A stretch of DNA of 64,000 bases from Legionella gresilensis. Lineage in GTDB: Bacteria > Pseudomonadota > Gammaproteobacteria > Legionellales > Legionellaceae. The notes beneath the pieces were generated by a model, which ran no database searches, was not told the origin of the DNA, and saw only the letters and a list, made by a program, of their open reading frames with translations. The first letter of the stretch is position 1. The number at the start of each line of letters is the position of its first letter. Where the stretch lies: the NCBI RefSeq assembly GCF_900639865.1, contig NZ_CAAAHX010000009.1, positions 94,339 to 158,338 on the forward strand, written 5' to 3'. This document shows, in pieces, positions 1 through 9,396 of this stretch. A program made the position numbers and the translations under genes.

Positions 1-558
1 TAAAATTAAATCATCAAATAAACGAGCGCTATGCGGATCTAAACCGGTGGTTGGCTCATCAAGAAATAATAACTCTGGATCCATCGCAATAGCTCTTGCA
101 GCTGCAGCACGCCTTTGCATTCCACCACTTAATTCAGCCGGAAATTTTCCGGCTGCCTCTTTAGGTAAGCCTACTAGAGCAATTTTCAGCATTGCTAATT
201 CCTGCATAAATTGCGTATCTAGGGAAGTAAATTCTTTCATAGGAAACATGACATTTTCTAAAACCGTAATCGCTGAAAAAAGCGCACTATGCTGAAATAA
301 CATACCCCAGCGTTGCCGAATTTTAAAAGCTTCATGGGACGATAGGGTTGTTAGATCGTGGCCAAATATTTTTAAAGACCCAGCCGTAGGCTTAAGCAAC
401 ATAAGTAGACTTCTTAAAATTGTTGTCTTGCCACTACCACTACCGCCAATAATTGCTAAAATCTCACCTTGCTTGACTGTCAAATTAACGTCTGAATGCA
501 CCCATTGCCCGCCTAAATAATTTTTAAGGCCTTTAATTTCAATAATAGGTTCGGCCAT
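1..558 (-). CDS. mlaF: ABC transporter ATP-binding protein, MlaF-like (partial, C-terminus outside window)
   Basis: This is the ATPase subunit of the Mla-type system, which moves phospholipids between the outer and inner membrane. The visible 186 codons contain a Walker A loop (GGSGSGKTT), a Q-loop, the ABC signature LSGGMQRR and a Walker B segment (LLFLDEPT). The ATG overlaps the stop codon of the upstream permease gene as TAATG, so the two are translationally coupled. The rest of the gene and any mlaD/mlaC partners lie to the left of the window. The family is certain; the Mla assignment follows from the MlaE neighbour. Confidence 0.9.
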   Translation of the reverse strand, partial: MAEPIIEIKGLKNYLGGQWVHSDVNLTVKQGEILAIIGGSGSGKTTILRSLLMLLKPTAGSLKIFGHDLTTLSSHEAFKIRQRWGMLFQHSALFSAITVLENVMFPMKEFTSLDTQFMQELAMLKIALVGLPKEAAGKFPAELSGGMQRRAAAARAIAMDPELLFLDEPTTGLDPHSARLFDDLIL

Positions 559-1745
559 TACAAATCCATCCAGCTATAAATAACAGAAAATATGGCATCA
601 GCAATAATAATTAAAAACAAAGCTTGTACAACACTTTTGGTCGTTTGTGTACCAATACTATCTGCATTGGCTTGTACTAAAAAACCTTGATAACACCCTA
701 CCAAAGAAGTAATAAGTGCAAACGCCGGTGCCTTATATAATCCAAGTAATAGTTGCCTTAGACCAACAGAATCTTTAAGGCGTATTAAAAAATCGTAGTA
801 ACTAATATCAAGCATCCACTTAGACATAAACATGGAACCTAAGATACTGAAGAAATCAGACCAAAAAATTAATAAAGGGAACATAATAAGTAAAGCTACT
901 ACCTTAGGTACCACAAGAAGTTCGGTAGGTGATAATCCCATAGTCAATACAGCATCTAATTCTTCATTAATTTTCATACTACCAATTTGTGCGGTAAATG
1001 CCGAGCTTGTTCGTCCTGCAACAATAATGGCTGTAATTAGTGGAGAGAATTCACGAAAAATAGCCATACCTGATAAATAAGCAATAAAGCTATTAGCACC
1101 ATAAGTTTGTAACTGTAAGCCCATCTGATAAGCTAGAACCACACCAATCAAAAAAGATAATAAGGCCACAATAGGTAAAGCCTGTATACCAGAGGAATCA
1201 ATATTAGAAGCGATACTTGGCAATCTAAAGTGCCGCCACTGTCCAAACGCTGCAAAAATTTTCGCTGTTAAATCACCAACAAGTGCGATAAATCCTGTAG
1301 CTTGATTTAATTTCTGTACACTCTCATAGCCAATGCGATAAAGAAAATTCTTATGGTGATGAGGGGGCGACTTATAGGAAAGTACTTCTTTTTTATCTTC
1401 TACTAAATTAAGTAATGCTTCCTGCTGCTTAGAAAAGTCAACCAAAGTGACTGTTTTATTTTGTTCTTTTAAAGAATTGATGAAATCATGTAATGCTAAT
1501 GCGCCAGCACTATCAAAGGTATCAAGTTTAGCGCCACTAATAACAATAGTATTGGTATTAGCTTCGTGACTTAAAGTTAGTGTATTTTTTAGTTCATCTA
1601 AGTAATTTATTGACCATGCCCCTTGACATTGATAGCACTTGTTTTCATTATCAAAGGTAAGCCTAGCAGCTGGTTTTGCCTTATTCATAATTACCATTAT
1701 TATGGAAAATAGCCTAGGATAATACGAAATCCCTTTTTGCAGCAA
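558..1745 (-). CDS. mlaE: MlaE-family ABC permease with N-terminal STAS domain
   Basis: Inner-membrane permease of the Mla lipid-transport ABC system. Residues of roughly 25-120 form a STAS-like domain, a fusion found in the long form of MlaE. The rest is the hydrophobic MlaE permease core with its conserved segment around GRTSSAFTAQIGSMKINEEL. At 395 residues it is longer than the roughly 260-residue E. coli MlaE because of the STAS domain. The first 20 residues look poorly conserved, and a start at the internal methionine before NKAKPAARL is also possible. It overlaps the ATPase gene by a few bases, forming an operon transcribed leftwards. Confidence 0.9.
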   Translation of the reverse strand: MLQKGISYYPRLFSIIMVIMNKAKPAARLTFDNENKCYQCQGAWSINYLDELKNTLTLSHEANTNTIVISGAKLDTFDSAGALALHDFINSLKEQNKTVTLVDFSKQQEALLNLVEDKKEVLSYKSPPHHHKNFLYRIGYESVQKLNQATGFIALVGDLTAKIFAAFGQWRHFRLPSIASNIDSSGIQALPIVALLSFLIGVVLAYQMGLQLQTYGANSFIAYLSGMAIFREFSPLITAIIVAGRTSSAFTAQIGSMKINEELDAVLTMGLSPTELLVVPKVVALLIMFPLLIFWSDFFSILGSMFMSKWMLDISYYDFLIRLKDSVGLRQLLLGLYKAPAFALITSLVGCYQGFLVQANADSIGTQTTKSVVQALFLIIIADAIFSVIYSWMDL

Positions 1746-1752
1746 AAATATT

Positions 1753-1875
1753 TAGGATTTACGAAAAATATCAAGGTCAAGGCAAAAAATATTTTTAATG
1801 AGGAAGTTTAGATAGACTAAATGACCCAATTCAAAATATTTTTTAGCGAAGAGACTGGAGTTTTCGTAAGTCCTA
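1753..1875. repeat. 15-bp inverted repeat in divergent intergenic region
   Basis: The arms are TAGGATTTACGAAAA and TTTTCGTAAGTCCTA; 14 of 15 positions pair. They lie about 90 bases apart between the divergent mlaE and FUSC-like genes. They could be operator half-sites or the ends of a small decayed mobile element. No regulator family is recognised. Confidence 0.4.
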
Positions 1876-1931
1876 ATATTAATAGATTGTCTGTAAGGAA
1901 CTAAGGGTGCTTTACAAGAGGTAGTTTTACC

Positions 1932-3002
1932 ATGCAGGAATTTTCTCGCTTTAAACAGATACCAATTTTATTATGGAATATTGATCCTGGCTATTTTTAT
2001 CTCAAGCATGCAGTAAAAACAATCTTTGCAATTCTAGTTACTTTAGTTCTGCTTAATCAAGAAGTCTTTCTTACCAAAGTAATAGGTGGTTTAGTTTGTG
2101 GTTTCTCAATGCAAGGAATTGTTGCTAAATCTTATACAGGACGTTTAGTCCAGGTAACCCTCTTTAATATTATTTATTTTGGTTTGTTTCTTTTGGGACT
2201 ATATGTGCGTGACTTTTCTAATTTGAAAAGTATGGTATTAATTATTTTAGGCTTTGGCGTAAATTATATCCGCAGGTTTGATTTGCAAACTAGCCTTGCG
2301 CCCATGATGATGTGGATACTTTGTTTTTTAGCAACAATTCTTCCTGTAAATACCAGTCATGCTATCGCTCTACATTTATATGGTGTTGTTATAGGTCTCT
2401 TAGTTTCTGCTCTAACATTATTATTAGTGTTTCCCGAAAATTATACTCGGTTATTTGTTTATAATTCTAACCGCTTATTTCATTTACTTGCATTAGGGAT
2501 GTTAGATATTGAGCGGTATCTTTTATCTAGAAGTTCTATTCGTCCTTTGGAAGAAAAAAAATTTAATCAACTTAAACATCATTTAAGTCAGCTTCTAGAT
2601 ACAAATCATGCGCTTGAACAAACGGTATCAGGTAATAAACAACAAAATAAAATTAATAATATTTTAACGCATCAGCATGCTCTGATTCATGCTTATGTCT
2701 TAATGATTGAGGCCTATCGAATCTTAAAAATACACGGTTATTATCTGTCTAATACAGTCCGCTCAGATTTAGGATCAATAAATAAACAATTTAGTGAATT
2801 ACTTGTTTCTTTGAAAATGCATAAAAATTACTCTATTTCTGGTGCTACAAAGCGTATTTTGCTTGATGATTTAACTGAAGAATTAAGCCAACAACAGCTT
2901 TCCGAGCCAACTATTATCATGGCTTTATTAAATCTTAAATTAAGTTTTAATTTATTTAATCAACATATTGTTCAACTAGTGCGGCTTGAAAATGGAACTT
3001 AA
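1932..3002 (+). CDS. FUSC-family inner membrane protein, first half of a split transporter
   Basis: The N-terminal half is hydrophobic with about six membrane segments (residues 25-165). A cytoplasmic helical region follows. The pattern matches the FUSC (fusaric acid resistance / aromatic acid efflux) group. Full-length FUSC proteins of about 700 residues contain two membrane blocks; here this gene and the next supply one block each and overlap by 11 bases, so they probably form one heteromeric pump. The substrate is unknown. It is divergent from the Mla operon. Confidence 0.7.
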   Translation: MQEFSRFKQIPILLWNIDPGYFYLKHAVKTIFAILVTLVLLNQEVFLTKVIGGLVCGFSMQGIVAKSYTGRLVQVTLFNIIYFGLFLLGLYVRDFSNLKSMVLIILGFGVNYIRRFDLQTSLAPMMMWILCFLATILPVNTSHAIALHLYGVVIGLLVSALTLLLVFPENYTRLFVYNSNRLFHLLALGMLDIERYLLSRSSIRPLEEKKFNQLKHHLSQLLDTNHALEQTVSGNKQQNKINNILTHQHALIHAYVLMIEAYRILKIHGYYLSNTVRSDLGSINKQFSELLVSLKMHKNYSISGATKRILLDDLTEELSQQQLSEPTIIMALLNLKLSFNLFNQHIVQLVRLENGT

Positions 3003-3999
3003 AAATACGACTAAACGTGGTTGCCAGGCAGCTATCGCAATTACAATCGCTGAGTTATTAACCTATGTCTTTCAATTAGAAAGAGGCTATTGGGTAACAA
3101 TAACTGCGATGGCTTTAACGATGCAAACTTGGGGAGATAGTTTAAGGCGTTCTCTTGAGCGCGTTAGCATGACTATTCTAGGTGGCTGTGTTGGTACAGT
3201 CTTATATTGGATTCTCCCATCAAATCATACTTTTATTTTACTAATCATGTTGGTTTTCGTTTTCTTCACAGTCTATTTATTCTCTATTTACCATTTAATA
3301 GGTATTTTTGCTTTAACAGGGGTTGTTGTCTTTTTATTTGCGATGCTAGGTGAGTGGGATTTAATTTTACTTCGCGATAGAATTTTAGATACAGCTTTAG
3401 GCGCTGGTATTGCTATTTTAGTGAGTCGATTATTTTTGCCGGTCAAAACCAGCATAACTGATGTCTTCGTGAATCATATCGAGCAAATTCAAATGGCGCT
3501 AAATTTAGCATTTCAAGATGAGGGCGAAAATGATCCCATTATAGTTACTCAACGTTTATACACTGATTTTCAAACACTGCGTAATAATGCCTTAACTATT
3601 AGTTATGAATTTTTATTTCATCGAATTACCAGGCGGGATTTTAGTGTATTGATGACAGAGTCCTCCTTTTGTATTCAGTATGTCATAGGATTGATAGAAG
3701 CATATCGCTGGATTGCACCGTATTTAACTCCAGAAGAACGAGAGCGTATTATTTTTCCTATTGAAGCAACACAGGCTAATTTAACAACCTTGAAGAAGCG
3801 ATTAAAAAGAGAAGATTATGGTTCAATGTTACCACCAACCAATTTAATGGATTTATTTAATAAAGCAATTAACGATGATCCGAAACATTTTTCTTCATTA
3901 GATAACAAGGCATTGGGCTTTTTTAATTTAATGTACTTCTTTACTAGGTTAAATACTCGACTAAATGATATTTACTACTTATTAAGTAAGATAAGATAA
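2992..3999 (+). CDS. FUSC-family protein, second half of a split transporter
   Basis: FUSC-like domain: residues of about 10-165 are a membrane block starting TTKRGCQAAIAITIAELL, with the typical WVTITAMALTMQ segment, and the remainder is cytoplasmic helical sequence. I chose the ATG at 2992; a TTG two codons upstream is also in frame. Overlap with the preceding gene implies coupled translation and a joint efflux or envelope role. The substrate is unknown. Confidence 0.75.
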   Translation: MELKNTTKRGCQAAIAITIAELLTYVFQLERGYWVTITAMALTMQTWGDSLRRSLERVSMTILGGCVGTVLYWILPSNHTFILLIMLVFVFFTVYLFSIYHLIGIFALTGVVVFLFAMLGEWDLILLRDRILDTALGAGIAILVSRLFLPVKTSITDVFVNHIEQIQMALNLAFQDEGENDPIIVTQRLYTDFQTLRNNALTISYEFLFHRITRRDFSVLMTESSFCIQYVIGLIEAYRWIAPYLTPEERERIIFPIEATQANLTTLKKRLKREDYGSMLPPTNLMDLFNKAINDDPKHFSSLDNKALGFFNLMYFFTRLNTRLNDIYYLLSKIR

Positions 4000-4147
4000 A
4001 ATTTTTAATCTATAAGAATTAATAGGCAACTAATTTTAGTTTGTAAACGAAATTCATATCAAATTTTATATATCTTATTGTTTTTAATGACTTCTTTTCT
4101 TTTCTACTCTAAAATTCATATTTTTTTATTGTCATAATTTTAACTTC

Positions 4148-5059
4148 ATGTCTAAATCAGAAACACCAGCCGCAGCCCAAAATTTTCCTACTAAACACGT
4201 TATAAACTTTGCTTTGGTAACCTCTTATACGACTATAGCTCATGGATTTACCTATCCTTTTGGGACTGCTTTTAATCGCTATCAGATTTCAAAAACGAAA
4301 ATTTTGTCTAAGGAAGATTTTTTAAACGTTGTTTTTTTGCAGCAGAAACCTAGTTCTTTTTGGGCAAGAATTAATTCTTTATATCCTGGCTTTTTTAGTG
4401 CAGGTTCCTATAAATTATTATCAAGGGTATTTAAGTATTGTGGCCAACCTTTGATGTTTGAATTTCTCAATAATCAAATTGGAGAAAAGGTTCAAGCAAA
4501 TTTTGGCGATAATAGTAAGCCTATTTTGCAAGCTGCCGCAGGTGCCTCTATCGGTATATTAGAATTACCTATCTTACACCCCATAGATACGTTTAAATTA
4601 CAAAAGCAAATGGGTGATACTAACTCTTTTTTAGATTCAATAAAGACTAAACGATGGACATTATATAATGGATGGGCTTTAGCAGGATTTAAAAATGTTT
4701 TAAGTTTATCAACCTTTTTTGGCGTAACTTCAGTTACTAGACTGTTCATAGATGGCCAAGGTTTAAACAAATCACCTTTGCAAACGTTGTTATGCGCTTC
4801 TTTTGTAGGCGCAGCAGCTGATACGTTGGTCACGAACCCAGTTAGTTTTATTAAAAAAAGAAGACAAGTGCAAAAAAGTAATGTGTCGTCTTTCTCTATT
4901 TTTAAGGACGCAGTAAAGGAAGAAGGCGTGAGTGTTTTATATCGAGGCTCTTTTTTCAAAATAGCGCAGACAGTGGCTAGAAGGGCAATACCTCTTGCTC
5001 TTACTCAATATTTAGTTGAAGAATATGCAAAGAAGCCAACTCAATGTAGCCCTAAATAA
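4148..5059 (+). CDS. Mitochondrial carrier family protein, LncP-like Dot/Icm effector candidate
   Basis: Mitochondrial carriers are eukaryotic; among bacteria the known example is LncP of Legionella pneumophila, a Dot/Icm-secreted nucleotide carrier that inserts in the mitochondrial inner membrane. This 303-residue protein has the family length and a three-repeat layout. The second repeat keeps the signature P-x-D-x-x-K (P145, D147, K150, in HPIDTFK). The third is degenerate (P231-V-S-F-I-K236) and the first weaker still (P37). A YRGSFFKIAQ segment near the C-terminus matches the repeat-end G-x-x-x-K pattern. There is a gap of about 150 bases upstream and no strong ribosome site. Family assignment is good; secretion and substrate are inferred. 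Confidence 0.8.
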   Translation: MSKSETPAAAQNFPTKHVINFALVTSYTTIAHGFTYPFGTAFNRYQISKTKILSKEDFLNVVFLQQKPSSFWARINSLYPGFFSAGSYKLLSRVFKYCGQPLMFEFLNNQIGEKVQANFGDNSKPILQAAAGASIGILELPILHPIDTFKLQKQMGDTNSFLDSIKTKRWTLYNGWALAGFKNVLSLSTFFGVTSVTRLFIDGQGLNKSPLQTLLCASFVGAAADTLVTNPVSFIKKRRQVQKSNVSSFSIFKDAVKEEGVSVLYRGSFFKIAQTVARRAIPLALTQYLVEEYAKKPTQCSPK

Positions 5060-5097
5060 AAATTAACTTTACTGTCTACTAATAGAATGAGAAAACC

Positions 5098-5517
5098 ATG
5101 AAAAAATTATTATGTGTACTAATTATTTTATTCTCAAGTTTAACTTCTCTAGCTTTTGCAGCTTTTTGTCCTACTCGGATTGACTGCTTAGTTAACACTC
5201 AATGCACTTGTTCCTTAGGTGCCTCATCAGCTTACTCAAGATATTTTTATTTTGAAGTGAAATTACAAAAAGGTTTTCACTATAAATGTGCTTTAAAAAA
5301 TCCTATATTTAATTCAAATATTCTAGATAGTATTACTGCGCCAAAGGGTGCTCAGTATCAACAGCCTAGCTCTCCTCGTTTCCCACTCCAATTTAATGTT
5401 GATACTACCAATATGGAAAATGATGATGAAAAAATTAGTATTAGGTTTTTAGTACCACCTTCTGATATGGCAGATGATTTCCAAGGTATTTGTAAGACAA
5501 TCATTGGTAATGATTAG
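5098..5517 (+). CDS. Small secreted cysteine-containing protein, unknown
   Basis: 139 residues with a clear signal peptide (KKLLCVLIILFSSLTSLAFA, cleavage likely after AFA). The mature part contains about six cysteines, four of them within the first 20 residues, suggesting disulphides and a periplasmic or secreted location. The family is not recognised. It starts 38 bases after the carrier gene and may be co-transcribed with it. Confidence 0.6.
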   Translation: MKKLLCVLIILFSSLTSLAFAAFCPTRIDCLVNTQCTCSLGASSAYSRYFYFEVKLQKGFHYKCALKNPIFNSNILDSITAPKGAQYQQPSSPRFPLQFNVDTTNMENDDEKISIRFLVPPSDMADDFQGICKTIIGND

Positions 5518-5545
5518 CCGAGAACTACTATATTTAAATGACTTT

Positions 5546-5571
5546 TAGGCTTTAGGTTAGCTTAAAGCCTA
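5546..5571. terminator. Hairpin between convergent genes, possible bidirectional terminator
   Basis: A perfect 9-bp stem (TAGGCTTTA / TAAAGCCTA) with an 8-base loop lies between the stop codons of two convergent genes. No long U tract follows on either strand, so intrinsic termination is only plausible. Confidence 0.45.
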
Positions 5572-5583
5572 TGCTAAACAAAA

Positions 5584-7326
5584 TTAATTAAGGCTATTTT
5601 TATACTGCTTTTCTTTATTCAAAATCTCTTTAACTACGGAAATACATTTTAACTGGCTAGCTGGGATAGTCGCTTTAAAAAATTGATTGGTTTGGCAAGT
5701 TTCAAATTCCTTCACCCACAAATTTATCTGCTTTAATAGTTCCTCTTTATTGGGTTCTTGTATTTTCTCTACTTTATTAATAAGTCTATTAAATGCTTTA
5801 ATATCTTCTCCTAAAGCGATAGACGTTCTTAAAGTATCTTTGAGAATAAAAATAACTCGTTCACTCGGAAGTAAAGAATTATAAACCTGCTTGACATCGG
5901 TATCAGACGGTAAAAGATGCTTAAGTAATAGCTTTGTCATTTCTTCTGGAAGCAAAAAGGGCGAGCTTACTAATTGAGTAAAGGGAATAAAACTCATTTT
6001 TGCGTTTTTAATATCTCGATTACGGTTTAAAAAGAATTCAAATAATTCCTTTTTCTCGACAGGGATTAATTCTAAATTATCTATTTTTGTAATTGAATAA
6101 TTTTTTTTTAATACACTTAAAAGTATTGTAATAGTATCGTCTAGCATTGCTTCTTCATTATTTTTAATAAAGGTAAATTGATTAGGATGTTGAGAAAAAG
6201 ACATGGCTATTTCTAATTGCTGAGTAGAGGCGGAGTAAGCAGCATAATGCGTGATATCTTTTCCATCTTTATCATTTTTTAATAACAGTTTAGAATAATT
6301 ATTTTTAAACCAGTATAACGCTTCAGCACAACCAGACCAAGCAGCATAATGGCAGGGTATTGCTCCAACATCATCTCCTTTTAATAATTGCTCAGGATAG
6401 TTATCGTTAAACCAATTTAATGCTTCAGCATTACCAGACCAAGCAGCATAGTCGATTGGACGCTTATTATTTAAATCTGCTGCAAAAAGCTGTTCAGGAT
6501 AATGCTTTTTATACCAATTTAATGCTTCAACACAACCAGACCAAGCCGCATAATGGCCTGGGTTGCTACCATCTTCATCTATTTCTATTAATTGCTCAGG
6601 ATAATGCTCTTTAAACCAAGTTAATGCTTCAGCATTACCAAACCAAGCAGCATAGTGGATTGGACGCCTATTATTTAAATCTGTTACAAAAAGCTGTTCA
6701 GGATAATACTCTTTATACCAATTTAATGCTTCAACACAACCAGACCAAGCCGCATAATGGCCTGGGTGGCTACCATCTTCATCTATTTCTACTAATTGCG
6801 TAGGATAATTATCATTAAACCAAGTTAATGCTTTAATATCGCCAGACCAAGCTGTATAGTGACCTAAACCTCTTATTCCCTCCTTTTTTTCTAATAATTG
6901 CTGAGGATAATGCTTCTTAAACCAATTTAAAGCATTTATATTGCCAGACCAGCTAGCATAGTGTATTAGCGGGTTCCCTAAATTGTCTTTTGCATTTTTA
7001 TATATTTCAAATAAAGGTTCTAATAGTTTTAGGCTATCAGGAGAACAAAAAAGCATTAATTGCCAAGTATCTTTAATGATTAATTTATTAGATAACAAAT
7101 ATCTAGCTGGCCGTAATGTTTTATAGGCTTTGGCGTAATCAATATTATTAGGAATAATATTTAAGGGTATCCCTAGGTTGAGTAAGCGCGCTTTATTGTT
7201 TTCGTCTTTATTTTGTTTATCTATCATCTTCTCTTCAATTACCCTAATTAAATTAGGGGGCAAACATAGCATGAAATATTCATAAAAAAACATAGATAAA
7301 TTTATAGCGTTTATTCTAATTATCAT
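5584..7326 (-). CDS. Ankyrin-like repeat protein with eight 34-residue HYAAW repeats
   Basis: Residues of about 110-375 contain eight 34-residue repeats with the core HYAAWSG-x-x-EALxWF and a YPEQL end. This is an ankyrin-type unit in which the usual LHxAAxxGHxxVV is replaced. Two units form a 204-bp higher-order block present twice with high identity. The flanks are helical without recognised motif. Ankyrin proteins are a common class of Dot/Icm effector, so host-targeted function is a reasonable guess. Several in-frame methionines in the first 35 residues make the start uncertain; the one before IDKQNKDEN has an AGAG-like site. Confidence 0.8.
   Translation of the reverse strand: MIIRINAINLSMFFYEYFMLCLPPNLIRVIEEKMIDKQNKDENNKARLLNLGIPLNIIPNNIDYAKAYKTLRPARYLLSNKLIIKDTWQLMLFCSPDSLKLLEPLFEIYKNAKDNLGNPLIHYASWSGNINALNWFKKHYPQQLLEKKEGIRGLGHYTAWSGDIKALTWFNDNYPTQLVEIDEDGSHPGHYAAWSGCVEALNWYKEYYPEQLFVTDLNNRRPIHYAAWFGNAEALTWFKEHYPEQLIEIDEDGSNPGHYAAWSGCVEALNWYKKHYPEQLFAADLNNKRPIDYAAWSGNAEALNWFNDNYPEQLLKGDDVGAIPCHYAAWSGCAEALYWFKNNYSKLLLKNDKDGKDITHYAAYSASTQQLEIAMSFSQHPNQFTFIKNNEEAMLDDTITILLSVLKKNYSITKIDNLELIPVEKKELFEFFLNRNRDIKNAKMSFIPFTQLVSSPFLLPEEMTKLLLKHLLPSDTDVKQVYNSLLPSERVIFILKDTLRTSIALGEDIKAFNRLINKVEKIQEPNKEELLKQINLWVKEFETCQTNQFFKATIPASQLKCISVVKEILNKEKQYKNSLN
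6490..6900 (-). repeat. 204-bp tandem duplication of two ankyrin units
   Basis: Near-identical DNA recurs with a 204-base offset (for example the segment AATGCTTCAACACAACCAGA at 6521 and 6725). One period equals 68 codons, two 34-residue repeat units, and points to a recent in-frame duplication inside the ankyrin-like gene. Confidence 0.8.
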
Positions 7327-7384
7327 GAAAAGGAATAAACTTAGTAAAAATTAATTATTTATTGGAATCATATAAGGAATGCAT

Positions 7385-8254
7385 TTAGTTAACTGTCAAC
7401 TTTGCTCTAAGTTTATTAAAAGAAAAATATAAGGCAGCTGCTATCGCGCCTGCAATAATACCAATTAAGAAATCCACGCTAATGGATAAAAGAAAAGGTA
7501 AGTTTTCTGTGTGATGATGAAGGGCAGGTATACCATGCTTAATAATGCTACCTCCTACTAAAAACATAGCAATTGTTCCAGCGATTGCTAAAATTTTCAT
7601 TAAGATAGGGGCTGCATTAATTAAAGCTATTCCAATTGGTTTAAGAGGATATCGTTTTTCGCGTAAAATAAAACCTAAGTCATCTAATTTCACAATAAGG
7701 GCTACTAAACCATAAACCCCAATAGTCATAATGAGTGAAATTAAAATTAAGACAATAATCTGATTAGTTAATGATGTAGCAGCCATTGTGCCTAAAGTAA
7801 TTACAATAATTTCAGCGGATAATATAAAATCTGTGCGTATTGCTCCCCTAATTTTGTCTTTCTCGAATTGATGCATATCTATAACTTGTAATTCTATCTT
7901 TTCTATTGAGTTTTCTTTCTTATGCGATTTTTTAATAATTTTTTCAAACCCTTCAAAACATAAATATAATCCGCCCAACATTAGTAAAAGTTTAACAAAT
8001 AGGGGGATAAAAAAACCTATTAAAAGTGCTAAAGGGATTAATATTATTTTATTAACTATAGAGCCTTTGGCTACTGCCCATACAACAGGTAGTTCCCTGT
8101 TTGCATGGATCCCTATGACTTGTTGGGCATTAAGTGCCAAATCATCGCCCAATACACCAGCTGTTTTTTTGGTTGCAACTTTAGTCAGAAGCGCAATATC
8201 GTCAAGTGCAGCTGCAATATCGTCTATTAGTGCAAATAAACTTGTTCCGGGCAT
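7385..8254 (-). CDS. DUF808 family inner membrane protein (YedI-like)
   Basis: The N-terminal segment (MPGTSLFALIDDIAAALDDI) and the following region with VATKKTAGVLGDDLALNA are hallmarks of DUF808. About six to seven membrane helices follow. Length 289 is usual for the family, whose biochemical role is unknown. An AGGT site precedes the ATG. Confidence 0.85.
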   Translation of the reverse strand: MPGTSLFALIDDIAAALDDIALLTKVATKKTAGVLGDDLALNAQQVIGIHANRELPVVWAVAKGSIVNKIILIPLALLIGFFIPLFVKLLLMLGGLYLCFEGFEKIIKKSHKKENSIEKIELQVIDMHQFEKDKIRGAIRTDFILSAEIIVITLGTMAATSLTNQIIVLILISLIMTIGVYGLVALIVKLDDLGFILREKRYPLKPIGIALINAAPILMKILAIAGTIAMFLVGGSIIKHGIPALHHHTENLPFLLSISVDFLIGIIAGAIAAALYFSFNKLRAKLTVN

Positions 8255-8439
8255 ATTACCTAACCTTGATTCCTTAATTTTATACTATAACGAAAATAAA
8301 TTTGTATCAGAATAAATTTTTAGTATTTTCTTACCCAAGATAAACAAATTCGACAAAAGGCAAGGCGTAAGTTGGGCTAAACGAATTGCAGCGCAACAAA
8401 ATTATAGACAGGCTACATGTCTTATTCTTTATCTGATCC

Positions 8440-8745
8440 TTATGGAGCAAACAGAAAAATACGCTTATCAATTCCCCATTGATTTGCCGCCATACCTACG
8501 GAGTCGCTCCAAGCTGCGGTTCTTCTTTTTAACTGAGCGGGTAAAATTGAATATTTCATAACATTAATGATTGTTTTATCATACTTAGTTAAAGGAAACG
8601 TTACAGGCTTAATAATTCTATGTAAGATAGTGGAGTGGCTGGATGCAAAATTTAAAATCTCGGGCGACTTCATTTGGCAGGAATTTAAAAATATGAAAGG
8701 TAAGTAACTTAAAATTTTAATTTTCTTTCTTATAGTCAATATCAT
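8440..8745 (-). pseudogene. Truncated peptide deformylase with lipoprotein-like leader
   Basis: The last 25 residues (SVGMAANQWGIDKRIFLFAP) match motif I of peptide deformylases (GxGLAAxQ), but the reading frame stops right after it. The metal-binding motifs EGCLS and HExxDH are absent, also from the other frames downstream. The N-terminus has a hydrophobic leader ending LNSC, like a lipobox, so the ancestor was probably an exported deformylase homologue. It cannot be an active deformylase. Confidence 0.6.
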
Positions 8746-8887
8746 TCTAGATAATATAAAGGTCAGCCTCTAGTTAATTATCACATTAATCAAATTAAAA
8801 AGGGATTTCTCTTACTCATTACCCAGTCTCTTAAAATCAATTTTTAAGCTAAAATAAATGACAATGATATTTATAAAAGGATTTTTT

Positions 8888-9322
8888 ATGTTAAATAATT
8901 CTTGGAAGAAATTTTTTATTTTCTTAGTTGGTATGTTTTTTAGTATTCAGTTTCCTTCTGTTGTCTACGCTGAAGACTCTTATCGCTCTCAATTTATTAA
9001 TCAAAGCAATGAAGGGGCTGTCAAGTATGTATTAGTTAAAACTCGGGTATGGCCTGAATCAGGTTGTGTTGTGGATAGTGGGCAAGAAATTCTCCTGCCT
9101 GGTGATAAAACACAACTGATTATCTTAAAAAAGCAAGGATGTGAAGAAGCAGGAATAGGGTATTCTTTCTATAAAAGCGAAGATACAAAAAGAGAGAGTC
9201 TTTTAGGCTATGTTTCTCACCGGTTTCGAGATGGGAAATTTAGCTTACAAATATCCATGTTTTGTGAGAGTGGTCAATGCGTCTTTAGAGATTTAAATCC
9301 TGATCAAACCATAAAAAAATAA
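8888..9322 (+). CDS. Secreted protein of unknown function
   Basis: 144 residues with a signal peptide (hydrophobic stretch FFIFLVGMFFSIQF, likely cleavage after VYA). The mature domain has four or five cysteines. I chose the ATG at 8888 because AAAGG precedes it at good spacing; an upstream in-frame ATG at 8858 has no such site. No family is recognised. Confidence 0.6.
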   Translation: MLNNSWKKFFIFLVGMFFSIQFPSVVYAEDSYRSQFINQSNEGAVKYVLVKTRVWPESGCVVDSGQEILLPGDKTQLIILKKQGCEEAGIGYSFYKSEDTKRESLLGYVSHRFRDGKFSLQISMFCESGQCVFRDLNPDQTIKK

Positions 9323-9396
9323 ATTATCGAGACAGAACTGTCATACGGTAATATGGCTAATAATATTTCTACCTAAATTAATACGGATTTTACAGA

